Positions 49,593 through 58,850 of a stretch of 64,000 nucleotides of DNA are shown piece by piece. Made by a program: the position numbers and the translations under genes. The stretch spans positions 1-64,000 of the forward strand of contig VLTN01000012.1 in assembly GCA_008330645.1 (NCBI GenBank), in the 5' to 3' direction. The notes under the pieces were generated by a model. It did no database searches. It saw only the letters and a program-made list of their open reading frames with translations, and was not told the DNA's origin. The DNA is from Cafeteria roenbergensis. Lineage: Eukaryota > Sar > Bigyra > Bicosoecida > Cafeteriaceae. Positions within the stretch are counted from its first letter, which is position 1. Every line of letters begins with the position of its first letter.

Positions 49593-49912
49593 CGCGGAGT
49601 GTGCATCATGCTGCTTGCGCCGTCTGCCATGCTCTGCCGCGATGCAAGGCCGGTCCCGACATCAATCCAAAATCGCGGGAGCGAGCGCAGCAGCCTCGGT
49701 GGCCTGGGTCCCCAGTGGCACCGAGCCCGGATTTTCATCTCTGGGCGAGTGCGGCGTGGCGCACGTTGCCGCTGAGCACAGTCTCTTGCCGGGCAGCGTC
49801 GTGTCCGTCGCTCGCCGGTTGCCCTGCAGAGCGCACATCGCAGTGAGGCACGCCGCCTCGTGCCGAGCCCGAAGCTGCAACTCCTGGGCGCCGAAGCACT
49901 CCCGCGGGGTTC
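49593..49912. other. Divergent gap, short ankyrin gene / RAD52
   Basis: 320 bp between two divergent start codons. No gene or known motif was recognised; it should hold both promoters. Confidence 0.4.
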
Positions 49913-51832
49913 ATGTCGGAGCGGGCGGGCTCGCGGCCGTCGGCAGTGGCGCGCGTCACGGAGCGCGCCGAGGAAATAGTAACGGGGGCGTATTTTCAGG
50001 CGCTGCCGGCCGCTCCTGCCGGACCTGCTGCGGACCCCGGACGCGCCTCCAAGCGAGCGCAGAAGCGCCGCAGGCCGGGGCACGGGGATGGCTCCTCCGG
50101 GGACTGGGCGTCCGCCGAGGAGCGGAGCCTTCAGCAGTGGCGGGAGGAGACGCGCCGACGGTTCGACGAGCCCATGGACTATTCGAAAATCCAGACGCGC
50201 GCCGGGCCAGGCGGCAACCGGCTGCACTACATGCCGTCGGATGCTGCCATCACGCTCGCGAACGCCTACTTTGGGTTCGACGGCTGGAGCTGCGAGGTCA
50301 AGGAAACGACGATTGATTCCGTGAGTGGGCAAATGCCCACGCAACGCTGCGTGCCCCCCGGCTGCCCCCGCGCGCCACGCTTGGCCCGGGCGCTCTTGGT
50401 GAGATGGCCGCAAACCCGCGCAGATGGAAAAGACCTCTCGGGGCTTCAGCGTGTCGGCGTGCTCTGTGATGCGCGTGACGGTGAGCCGGCTTGCCGCTGC
50501 GCAGCGACCAGAAGCAGCAGCCCCGATGGCGGCAGCTTTGGGCGCGCTGCGACCGGGCCATTCGGCGTGTCGTGTTTGCGCGATGGCGCCTGCATCGGGC
50601 GGCTCCCATCACACATGCGCACTGGCTTGCGGCGCGTCGCGCCCCATTCGTGCCTGCGCGCCCGGTCGACCGGCTCTGCCCGCCGGCCAGCGTCTGCTCT
50701 CGCATCGCAGCTCCGCGACGGCACGTACCACGAGGACGTCGGCACTGGGACGTCGACCAACATGCCGGACCGAGCCGCGGCCACCGCCAAGGCGCGGAAG
50801 GCGGCCGTGTCCGACGCGCGGAAGCGGTGCCTTCGGCTGTTCCACAACAACCTGGGGAACTGCCTCCGAGACCAGGCCTTCCTGAAGAACCTGGCCAAGG
50901 CCAAGCAGGAGGAGGGGCGCCGACGGGTGGAGGCGGCGCGGGCGGCGGCGGCGGGAGCTGCGCCCTTCGCTGCCTCGTCTGGCCAGGCGGCAGCAGCAGC
51001 GGGGGCGCAAACTGCCGGGAACGGGCGGCCGCCCAATCCCCAGCAGCGCCCGCAAGCCCCGACCTCTGCCGCAGCGCCGTCGGCAGCGCTGTCGGCAGCG
51101 CCGTCGGCAGCTGCTGGGCAGCGGCCGCCGCAGCCGCCTCCTGCCGGTGGCGCCGCCGCAGCCGGATCCGCCGCCGCCACGGTGCCGCCACGGCTCCCCA
51201 GGCCGTCGGCTGTGCCGGGCGCTGTGCATGAGCGCTTCGACGCGAGGGCTCTCATGGGGGGCGGGGGCCCGCAGCCGCGACAGGCTCGGCCCAAGCAGTC
51301 GCCCGCCTCCTCCTCCTCCTCCTCGTCTGCGGCCGCTGCCGCCAAGTCAGCGCCTGCTGGGGGCGAGGCTGCCGGCGCCGCGAACGGCAACAGCGGCGAC
51401 GGCAACGGCGATGGTGATGACGGTGATGGGGATGACGGCGACGACGACGACGCGGCCTGGGCGGGCCTGGACGACGAAGAGGCGCTGCTGGCGCTGGCCG
51501 AGGTGGAGGGGACGGCGGACGAGGTGTGCTCGCCGGGGGGCGATGACGCGGCGGTGATGGCCGCGATGCGGCAGGCGGCTGCCGACGTCGACGGTGACGA
51601 GGACGGCGAGCTCGACGACGACGCGCTGCTCGCGCTGGGGGGCCGCCTGCCCTTCTCACAGGGGGCGCTGGGGGCCGGCGGGGCGGCCGGCAACGCGTCC
51701 CCGGCCCCAAGCGGCGGCGGTCGCTCCTCCCTCGGGGGCGACAGCGCGGGGCCGCCTGGCGAGACCCGGGCCGAGCGAAACCGCCGCGTGGCGCTTGAGC
51801 GGCAGCGCCGATCCAGGGGCCCTCAGGGGTGA
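49913..51832 (+). CDS. RAD52: RAD52 recombination mediator, three exons
   Basis: Anneals single-stranded DNA in homologous recombination, in the nucleus. Exons: 49913-50320, 50424-50480 and 50711-51832, phase 0 throughout, donors GTGAGT and GTGAGC, total 528 residues. The conserved N-terminal domain is rebuilt across the splices: QTRAGPGGNRLHYMPSDAAI, LANAYFGFDGWSCEV, the 19-codon exon 2 FSVSACSVMRVT, then RDGTYHEDVGTG and RKAAVSDARKRCLRLFHNNL followed by GNCLRD. This matches eukaryotic RAD52 (LANEMFGYNGW, KDGSYHEDVG, KRALRxFGNxLGNC). The C-terminal 300 residues are Ala/Pro/Gly-rich, then strongly acidic (DDGDGDDGDDDD). No RPA- or RAD51-binding motif was recognised. It is tail-to-tail with HROB. 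Confidence 0.9.
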   Translation: MSERAGSRPSAVARVTERAEEIVTGAYFQALPAAPAGPAADPGRASKRAQKRRRPGHGDGSSGDWASAEERSLQQWREETRRRFDEPMDYSKIQTRAGPGGNRLHYMPSDAAITLANAYFGFDGWSCEVKETTIDSVSGQMPTQRCVPPGCPRAPRLARALLVRWPQTRADGKDLSGLQRVGVLCDARDGEPACRCAATRSSSPDGGSFGRAATGPFGVSCLRDGACIGRLPSHMRTGLRRVAPHSCLRARSTGSARRPASALASQLRDGTYHEDVGTGTSTNMPDRAAATAKARKAAVSDARKRCLRLFHNNLGNCLRDQAFLKNLAKAKQEEGRRRVEAARAAAAGAAPFAASSGQAAAAAGAQTAGNGRPPNPQQRPQAPTSAAAPSAALSAAPSAAAGQRPPQPPPAGGAAAAGSAAATVPPRLPRPSAVPGAVHERFDARALMGGGGPQPRQARPKQSPASSSSSSSAAAAAKSAPAGGEAAGAANGNSGDGNGDGDDGDGDDGDDDDAAWAGLDDEEALLALAEVEGTADEVCSPGGDDAAVMAAMRQAAADVDGDEDGELDDDALLALGGRLPFSQGALGAGGAAGNASPAPSGGGRSSLGGDSAGPPGETRAERNRRVALERQRRSRGPQG

Positions 51833-52144
51833 AGCGGCTGTGATGCTGCCGGCCGCCAGAGCGGCCGCTGCCGGCTTCGGCTGACTTGACAAGCGCGTGC
51901 CTGGTGGCTGATTGTCCGGAGATGTTGCGTTGACTGCGTGCTCGCCCGACTGCACCCGCAACGAAGCGGGCGCCCCCCCTTCCCATGCCCCCCACCGTGT
52001 TCCTTCGTCAAAGCCCCTCCCAAGAGAAGGCCGCTCGCTCATCGGCGCGCGAAGCGTGTCGGTAGCGGCCTGCCGGCGCCGCGGCAGAGCGCTTCGTTGC
52101 CGGCCTTGGCCTCGGCCGGTGCTCCTCCCCAACCCCCCCCCTCA
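51833..52144. other. Convergent gap, RAD52 / HROB
   Basis: 312 bp between the two stop codons with no gene recognised. It must contain both 3' ends. Confidence 0.4.
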
Positions 52145-53149
52145 CTACCCCTCGAGCGCCGCTTGTGCGCCCGAGGAGAGTCCCGCTGCCGCCGGGGGCC
52201 GTCGTGGCGGGACCCGCGCCCACGGCGGGAAGATTCCGGCCACGTTGGCGGGCAGGATGTTGAGGTACCTGCTGGCCGGCGTGGGGCTGAACACGGCTGG
52301 GCCGCGGAGCACGAGCACGGCGCCGGCAGCGAGAGCGGGCCCTGCCTCGTCGATGACCCGCCGCGTGGCGCAGGCGGTCAGGTGGCCCGTGGGGTCGCGC
52401 AGTGCCAGAATGACGTCCGCGTCGGAGGAGCGCACTCCGGCGACCAGCGCCACCACGACAGGCACGCGTGCGATGCTGCGGCGGCCCGCGGCGAGCAGGG
52501 CCGCGAGGGGGGTGGGGGGCATGGCCACGCCTGGGGGCCAGTCGCGCGCCGCGCTCGGCAGCCCAGAGGCTGCCGCCTCTGCTGTCCGCTCGGGCGGCTG
52601 CAAGTCAAGGGCCGCTGCCGCAGCGAGCCACGGCCCGCAGGCAGAAAAGAACCGGCGCTGGGCTTCGGGCGCGGCAGAGAGGGGCGGGGGCACGGCCGCC
52701 GAGGCGCGCGGGCGCTGCGGCGGCAGCTCGTCGGCTCCTGCGGCGCTCCGCGGCCGCTTCGGCGCGGCGGGCTGCTCCGGGGCATGGTCCGGAGGCCGAG
52801 CGGTGAGGGAAAGCCGCCCAGCGGGGCCCGGGATGCGCCGGGCGCGCTGCGGCGGCGCCGGCGCGCCGGTGGTCCCGTGTGGGGCGGGCGCTGCGGAAGG
52901 CGGGCAAGTGCTCGGGCGGCGCGCCTGGTCGCGCGGCTCCGCCTCGAAGCCCCCGCTCTCCCGCAGTAGGTCCAGGACGGGGCCGTCTGCCCTCGGCGCC
53001 GCCCTCGGCCGCTTGGCGGCCCGCGGGGCCGCGGCTGCGGGAGTGGGTGTGGAGCCGAGCAGCTGCGAGAGTGCTGCCTCGCCAGTTGCCTGTGTCTCGG
53101 GCCCGGCGCCGCCGCAATCGCCAAAGGCGTCCAGGTCCAGGTCGTCCAT
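52145..53149 (-). CDS. HROB: HROB/MCM8IP-like OB-fold recombination protein
   Basis: Human HROB (C17orf53) recruits and activates the MCM8-MCM9 helicase in homologous recombination. A single exon encodes 334 residues from the ATG at 53149. The N-terminus has a short acidic motif (MDDLDLDAFGD), followed by a long Pro/Ala/Arg-rich linker. The C-terminal OB-fold matches the family: RVPVVVALVAGVRSSDADVI, then ALRDPTGHLTACATRRVIDE, GAVLVLRGPAVFSPTPASRYLN and ILPANVAGIFP. The order strand, DPTG, late GxVLxLxxxxVFSP, YLN is distinctive. Identification rests on the OB-fold alone. It is convergent with RAD52 and divergent (188 bp) from Derlin. Confidence 0.78.
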   Translation of the reverse strand: MDDLDLDAFGDCGGAGPETQATGEAALSQLLGSTPTPAAAAPRAAKRPRAAPRADGPVLDLLRESGGFEAEPRDQARRPSTCPPSAAPAPHGTTGAPAPPQRARRIPGPAGRLSLTARPPDHAPEQPAAPKRPRSAAGADELPPQRPRASAAVPPPLSAAPEAQRRFFSACGPWLAAAAALDLQPPERTAEAAASGLPSAARDWPPGVAMPPTPLAALLAAGRRSIARVPVVVALVAGVRSSDADVILALRDPTGHLTACATRRVIDEAGPALAAGAVLVLRGPAVFSPTPASRYLNILPANVAGIFPPWARVPPRRPPAAAGLSSGAQAALEG

Positions 53150-53337
53150 GCCGCTCGGCCCGCGCGCGGCCTTCCCGGTGCCGCAGCCGCCCGGCCGCTC
53201 CGCGCTGCTCGGCGCGCACGTGCAGAGGCGCTCTGCCGGCCCGACGCGGTGCTGCCGTCGAGCAGGTCCCGGGCGGCACAGGCGCGGCGCGGGACGGCGC
53301 CGGAGGCGGCGAGGGACCGCCGCACGGGGACGGCGCC
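53150..53337. promoter_or_regulatory. Divergent promoter region, HROB / Derlin
   Basis: Start codons lie 188 bp apart on opposite strands. The interval is over 75 percent GC by eye, and no TATA-like element was found. Confidence 0.4.
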
Positions 53338-55238
53338 ATGGACATTGGCGATTTCGACGCGCTGGCGTGGTACAGGAACATCCCGCCGGTGTCGCGGGCG
53401 TACCTGACGGCCACGGTGGCGGTCACGGTGCTGGCAACTCTGGAACTGCTCTCGCCGTTTGACCTCTACTACAACTCGACCCTGATCATGCAGGGGCAAG
53501 TGAGGCCCGCCCGTGCGCCGCAAGGGAGCCGCCCGGCTCGTGCGCCGCGCCCTCGCTGCTGTGCGGCCACCGGGGCGCGCGCAAGCTGGCGAACCCGGCG
53601 CGCGATTGCGCCTCGTGCCAAGTGCGTTCGCAGGTGTGGCGGCTGGCGACGAGTTTCCTCTTCTTCGGGCAGCTGGGCCTCGGCTTCTTCCTCAACATGT
53701 TCTTCACGTGAGTCGGCCTCGCGCCCCAGTGCGCGCGCACCCCGCGTGCGCCCGGCTGCCGTCGCCGCTGCGGAGTGGCGGCGCCGCGCGATTGCGGGCG
53801 TCCCAAACCAGCGATGGCCCGCCACGTGCGCCCCGGCTGCTGCAGCCTGCGCCCCCCGCCCTCCCGCCCCGCGGCTCCAGAATTTTGCGCCGCGCCCCTG
53901 TGCCTGCTGCCCCCGCTCCGCCGCAGCATGCAGCAGTGCATCGCGCTGGAGCAAGGGTTTGGCGGCGCTGGCGGAACGGCAGATTTTCTCTTTTTCGTCT
54001 TGCTTGCCGCCGCGGGGCTCCTGGCGTGCGCCCCCCTGGTGACGGTGACGTTCTTCAGCACCGCGTTCATGCAGGTCATCGTCTACGTGTGGTCCAAGCG
54101 CAACCCGCACGCGGGCATGGCACTGTTCGGCGTGGTGCCCTTCCGCGGCGCGTGGCTGCCGTACGTGCTCATCGGCATGTCACTGGCGTTCGGTGAGCAC
54201 TGGCACGTCGTTCCCGAGCGCCGCGTCGACATCGGGGCCGGGCGGGGTCTCGCGCGCAGCCTCGACTGCCGCGCTCAGCGGCGGCCTCACGCAGCGCGGC
54301 CTCGAACGGCCCTGCCTCTCCCACGCCGACCAGACACCGCCCCAGGCACTCGTTCACGCGACCCCCGTGCCTTTGCCTGCTCGCAACCCCTCGTCAACCT
54401 CCCCCATTGGCGCCCCTCGCTCGTCCCCGCAGGCCACAGCCTGGAGATGGAGCTGCTGGGCATCGCCGTGGGCCACGTGTACTTCTACCTCGCGGACGTG
54501 TGGCCGGCGCTGGCCGCCCACCGGGGCTGGAGCTGGCGGCGGGTGATCGTCACGCCGCGCATCCTGTACTGGCTGACGGGGACGCTGGCCGCCGTCGACG
54601 CGCGCGAGGAGCGGCTGCGGCAGTCGGAGCTGGCACGCATCGACAGGCTGGCGAGGGAGGCGGAGGAGCGGTTTCACGGCGGAGCAGGGGCGGGCGCGGA
54701 GGCAGAGGGGGCAGCCGGCGGCCCCGCCCAGCCCGCCGCAGGCGGCGACGTGGCGCAGCACGGCGGCCCAGTGCCCCGGGCAAACGCTGGAGCGGACGCG
54801 GCCGAGTGGTTGGGCGGGGAGGACGCCGAGCTGGCCGCCTCACTGGAGGCGATCGCTGAGCTGGAGCGTCGGGAGGCCGAGGCGGCCGCCGCCACTGGAG
54901 CCAGCGGCGTCGGCGATGATGGTGGCGGAAACGGCCAGGCAGCGGCCGACAGAGCATCGGACGCGCAGCAGCGCGCGGGCGCCCCAGCGGCCCCGGCGCC
55001 CGCTTCCATCGAAGCGCCGGCCCCAGAGGCTGCCACGCGCCTGCCCGAAGGGTCCCGCGCCGGGGGCGGCCCGGTAGCGAGCCCTGCAGGCGCACAAGTC
55101 GCTGGGGTCATGGATTCGACCTTGCCGGACCCGGCGCGGTCGCCAGATGATGCTCCACCGGCCACCATTTCGGCCTCGGAGCTGCGCCGCCGGCGCCAGG
55201 CGCGGTTCGAGGCGATGGAGCGATCGCCCGGGCAGTGA
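53338..55238 (+). CDS. Derlin family ER-associated degradation protein, four exons
   Basis: A pseudo-rhomboid of the ER membrane that helps retrotranslocate misfolded proteins. Exons: 53338-53499, 53634-53707, 53927-54192 and 54433-55238, total 435 residues, with GTGAGG/GTGAGT/GTGAGC donors. Family blocks: LAWYRNIPPVSRAYLTATVA, LLSPFDLYYNSTLI, VWRLATSFLFFGQLGLGFFL with NMFFT, GGTADFLFF, FMQVIVYVWSKRNP, ALFGVVPFRGAWLPYVLIG and LLGIAVGHVYFYLADVWP. No rhomboid catalytic serine motif is present, as expected. The C-terminal tail of about 200 residues is unusually long, with an Arg/Glu-rich helix followed by Ala/Pro-rich sequence. Typical Derlins are about 250 residues. Confidence 0.92.
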
Positions 55239-55573
55239 CGGGCTCGCTGAGCGGCTGGCCGCGCGCACACGAGGGCGCGCGCCAGACCGTCGAGCAACAC
55301 TTCACAACGCGTGTCTTGCTCGGCCCAAGCGCCGAATCTCGGGGCGCTGCCGGGCCAGCTCGCCACACACGCCTGCAAACGGAGCCCGAACTTGCCGCAG
55401 AACCCACACTGCCACGCAGCGGGGGCGCGCCGTGGCACACTCGGGGGATCGGCCTGGCTCCCCGGCGGCCAGCCCGGCACAACGTGTCGCCGGCAGAACA
55501 TCCCCGGGTCTCTGTGCTTTCGCCACTGCGCCGGCACGCTTCACTCTTGCTCGGGGCTGGGCGAGGGGCAGCC
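55239..55573. other. Gap between Derlin and the histidine kinase
   Basis: 335 bp of tandemly oriented intergenic DNA. The kinase frame stays open through it but shows no homology. It presumably holds the kinase promoter. Confidence 0.35.
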
Positions 55574-58558
55574 ATGCGGGCTGCCGACCTCGACGAGGCG
55601 CTGCTGGGGCGCTCGCGCCGGTGCGGGCTCCCCTGGTCGGTGCTGGCGTGGCCGTTGCTTGCTTTGGCCTTGCAAGTTGCGGCAACGACGTTGCTGCTTC
55701 TCCCAGCGGACGCCCTCCACGCCGCGCCCTGGAGGCAGGGCCCGGTCGCCGCGCTGGAGGCGGACCTCGCAATGCGCGGGAGGCTTGCGCGGGGCCTGCC
55801 CGACGGCGAGGGCGCTGGCGCGTCCAGCCTGGGAGGCAGCGCCGCGTTTGGCGCCAGGGCAGCTGGCTGGCAAGCGGGCTCCATGGTCGCGAGCCTGGCC
55901 ATCGCCTTTGTGGCAGTGGCTGGCGTAGCGGCCGGGTCGGGCTCTGGCCAGAACCGCGCCGTGGGCGCCATGTGGCAGGCTGTCGTCCGGACGGCGGGCC
56001 TGTCAATTGCGGCCATCACGCTGACCGCTTCCGTCACGCTCGGTCTGGACAAATCCCTCGTCGTGGGGCCGGTGACTGTGCCCGCGTCGACCATGGTCGC
56101 GGCCAGCAGCGTCTACAGCTGGCTCGCGCTGCCGTGGCCGTCTCGCCCGGCGAGGGCGCTTGCCTGGCACGAGCACCTCCGGTCGGGCTTGGCGCTGCTG
56201 GGGTTTTTGCGTCCCGTCGTGCTGCTTGGCCCGGGGCGCGTCCCCGGCGTGCCCAACTCCGTTTTCGTCCCATTCACCGTCGTCGTTGTGCTGGCTCTGG
56301 TGGGATTGCGCCTGCTAGTTGAGCGGCGACCGACGGCTGCCCCTGAAGTTGACACGGACGGCACGGAGCTTGCCCGCCAGCAGGACTCGTCGCACGGGCC
56401 TCCCAGCCCCAGCCTCTCTCCGTCCGAAGTGTGGGTAGCGGCCGTGGCCACCATGACCGCCCTGCCTGCGGCTGTCGCCATCGTCTCCACAACGTTTCGG
56501 GCCGACACGGCAGCGGCTCTTCCGCTGCCTCTGCACCCTGCGTGCGTTTCGCCAGCGCAGGGCGGGTGGCCCCTCGCGGCACCGAGCTCCGCACACGGCC
56601 GCGACCCAGCGCCTGTTTGCGCGGGCTCGTGCTGGGAGCTGCCACTCACGGCGTGCCCGAGCGAGCGAACCATGGAGCTGGTTTCGCTGTCGCTCATCAT
56701 CACGACCCACCTGGCAGGTGCCCTCCTGGCCGCCTACTCGGTGCACGCGCTGAGCATGACACAGACTCGCGTGCTTGCCAGCCAGCTGGAGGCGTCCAAG
56801 CAGCGGGTGCTGGCGTCGAACCAAGGCCTGAGGCAATTCCTTGGGTTCGTGAGCCACGAGGTGCGAAACCCGCTCGCAGCGGCCCAGCTGGCAATCGACG
56901 CCGCTGCGATCCGGTTCGCCCCCGAACAGGCAAAAGCTGGCGCCCGTGCTGCGCCCACTGAGGCCGAGCGGCCGGGACTCCCTCTCGCCTCGCCAGCGGG
57001 GGGCGCCTTGACGACAGGCCTGGCATCCCCGCTCCCGCCGGCCCCACGGGCCGACTGCGAGGGCCTGCAGCAGGACTTTCGGGACGTGCTCGACGAGATC
57101 CAGGCCTCCTTGTCCGCGGCCCGCGCCGTGCTGGACGACGTGCTGGAGTACCAGTCGATCATGCACTCGGATGCGACGACACGGGAAGGGCAGGGCGCGA
57201 CCGCCCTCGGCGGGCGAGTGCGGCTGACCCCGCGGTGGTTTCAGGCATCCTTCGTGACGTCGCAAGTGGCTCTTGTGTTCGGCGCAGGAGCTCGCGTGTC
57301 CGGGGTCCGGCTGCAGGTTGACTGCGCGGCCGGACGCGTGTTTGCGGATCGCAAGCGCATTTCCCAGGTCATTTTCAACCTGGTGAGCAACGCGGTCAAG
57401 TACAGCCCGGAGGGATCAACCGTGCAGGTCTCGCTGTCGCTCGAGCGCGACGCGTCCGACGGGGGCGAGGCGTCCACTCGCAGCGGCACCTCGGGCTCGG
57501 GCCTGACGGCAGGCGTTGCCGCGGGGGATCGTTCCGCCGCGGGACCCGACGGTGACGTTGACGACGAAGCTCCAGAGCCAGCGTGGCTGCAGGTAAGCGT
57601 CAAGGACGAGGGCAAGGGCATGACCAAGGACGAATCAAGCAGGCTGTTCTCTCGGTTCGGCAGGCTCGAGGGCGCGGACGACGGGCTGAGCGCTGCGGGT
57701 TCGCGAATGAGCGGCTCGGGCCTGGGCCTCAGCATCGTGCGCAGCCTTGTCGAGGCCATGGACGGCAAGGTCTGGGTGGACAGCACCGCGGGGAGGGGGT
57801 CGCGCTTCGTCGCCCGCATGCGCGTGGGCGCCAGCCGCGCCAATGCGGGAGCGACGCTCGACCTGCCCTCGATCCGCCCGCCGTCGGGCGCCGCCTCGTC
57901 CGGGGCCGGCACCCCTTCGTCGGCAGCAAGCGTGGCGAGCTCGCGCGACGACCAGAGCTGGCCGGACCGCGGGAGCCGGGCGCGCGCGGATCCCGCAAGC
58001 AGCCTAACGCGACGCGCCAAACGAGCCAGCCGGCGGGGAGCGCGTCGCAGGAGCGCGGCGGCGGCAGGGGCCGGCGGCGACGAGCGGGTGGCCGCCGCCG
58101 CGAATGGCGCAGAGGGAAGCGACTGCGGCAGCAGCGGCCTCGCCGCCAGGCCGGGCCGGTGCGTGTGGGTGGTGGACGACGCGGCGCCCGTGAGGCGAGT
58201 GATGGCGTCGCTGCTGCGGCGCTCGGCCGGCGCGGCGGTGAGCGAGTTCGAGGACGGGCAGGCCGCGCTGGAGGCGGTGCAGGCCCTGGCTGCGGCCGCG
58301 CCGGCGAGCGGCGCAGCCGGCGCCGCGGCGTGGCCGCAAGTCGTGTTTGTTGACAATCACATGCCGCGTCTCGACGGTCGCGGGTTCCTCGCCGCGGCTG
58401 TGCCCCTCGCGCGCGCCGCTGGTCGCGAGGTGCGCTTCGTGGCCATCACGGGCGAGACCCAGCAGGAAGTCTTCGACCCCTTGCTCGCCGCGGGGGCGGC
58501 AGCAGTGCTGTGCAAGCCCGTGCGCGCGCCCGAGCTGCTCGCGGAGGTGGTTGCGTGA
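55574..58558 (+). CDS. Membrane-anchored hybrid histidine kinase
   Basis: A two-component sensor with 994 residues and a single exon. The N-terminal half has several hydrophobic segments (SVLAWPLLALALQVAATTLL, VASLAIAFVAVAGVAA, FVPFTVVVVLALVGLRLLV, LSLIITTHLAGALLAAYSV), so it is an integral membrane protein. A short coiled coil leads to the H-box QFLGFVSHEVRNPLAAA, with phospho-acceptor His near residue 428. The N-box is ISQVIFNLVSNAVKYSPEG, the G1 box VKDEGKGM, the F-like box SRLFSRFGR and the G2 box GSGLGLSIV. The C-terminal receiver has VVDDAAPVRR, the acceptor in FVDNHMPRLDG (Asp about 927) and CKPV (Lys about 981). All catalytic residues are present. No sensor family was recognised. A phosphorelay partner must be encoded elsewhere. 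Confidence 0.9.
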   Translation: MRAADLDEALLGRSRRCGLPWSVLAWPLLALALQVAATTLLLLPADALHAAPWRQGPVAALEADLAMRGRLARGLPDGEGAGASSLGGSAAFGARAAGWQAGSMVASLAIAFVAVAGVAAGSGSGQNRAVGAMWQAVVRTAGLSIAAITLTASVTLGLDKSLVVGPVTVPASTMVAASSVYSWLALPWPSRPARALAWHEHLRSGLALLGFLRPVVLLGPGRVPGVPNSVFVPFTVVVVLALVGLRLLVERRPTAAPEVDTDGTELARQQDSSHGPPSPSLSPSEVWVAAVATMTALPAAVAIVSTTFRADTAAALPLPLHPACVSPAQGGWPLAAPSSAHGRDPAPVCAGSCWELPLTACPSERTMELVSLSLIITTHLAGALLAAYSVHALSMTQTRVLASQLEASKQRVLASNQGLRQFLGFVSHEVRNPLAAAQLAIDAAAIRFAPEQAKAGARAAPTEAERPGLPLASPAGGALTTGLASPLPPAPRADCEGLQQDFRDVLDEIQASLSAARAVLDDVLEYQSIMHSDATTREGQGATALGGRVRLTPRWFQASFVTSQVALVFGAGARVSGVRLQVDCAAGRVFADRKRISQVIFNLVSNAVKYSPEGSTVQVSLSLERDASDGGEASTRSGTSGSGLTAGVAAGDRSAAGPDGDVDDEAPEPAWLQVSVKDEGKGMTKDESSRLFSRFGRLEGADDGLSAAGSRMSGSGLGLSIVRSLVEAMDGKVWVDSTAGRGSRFVARMRVGASRANAGATLDLPSIRPPSGAASSGAGTPSSAASVASSRDDQSWPDRGSRARADPASSLTRRAKRASRRGARRRSAAAAGAGGDERVAAAANGAEGSDCGSSGLAARPGRCVWVVDDAAPVRRVMASLLRRSAGAAVSEFEDGQAALEAVQALAAAAPASGAAGAAAWPQVVFVDNHMPRLDGRGFLAAAVPLARAAGREVRFVAITGETQQEVFDPLLAAGAAAVLCKPVRAPELLAEVVA

Positions 58559-58850
58559 CCGCGCGCCCGCAAAGCGCGATGGCTGCCAGCGACGCCGCGC
58601 GCAAGGGCACGCAAACGCCCCGACTGCGACCCGGGCGAGGCCGGCCCGGCCCCCTGCACTCGCGGCGCTGGGCCCGGCAGGAGCCGGGGCCCGGCAGGCC
58701 TGCCGCTCGGGGCCGGGCAGGCGGGGACGTGTCAGCTCGGCGGGCGCCACGGCGCGCCGCGGGAGAGCCAAGCGCCAGGCCGGGCTTTGTCGATCGCAAA
58801 CTGCCGGCGCCCGCTCGGACGGCACACTCTCAACTCCAAGAGCCACCGCC

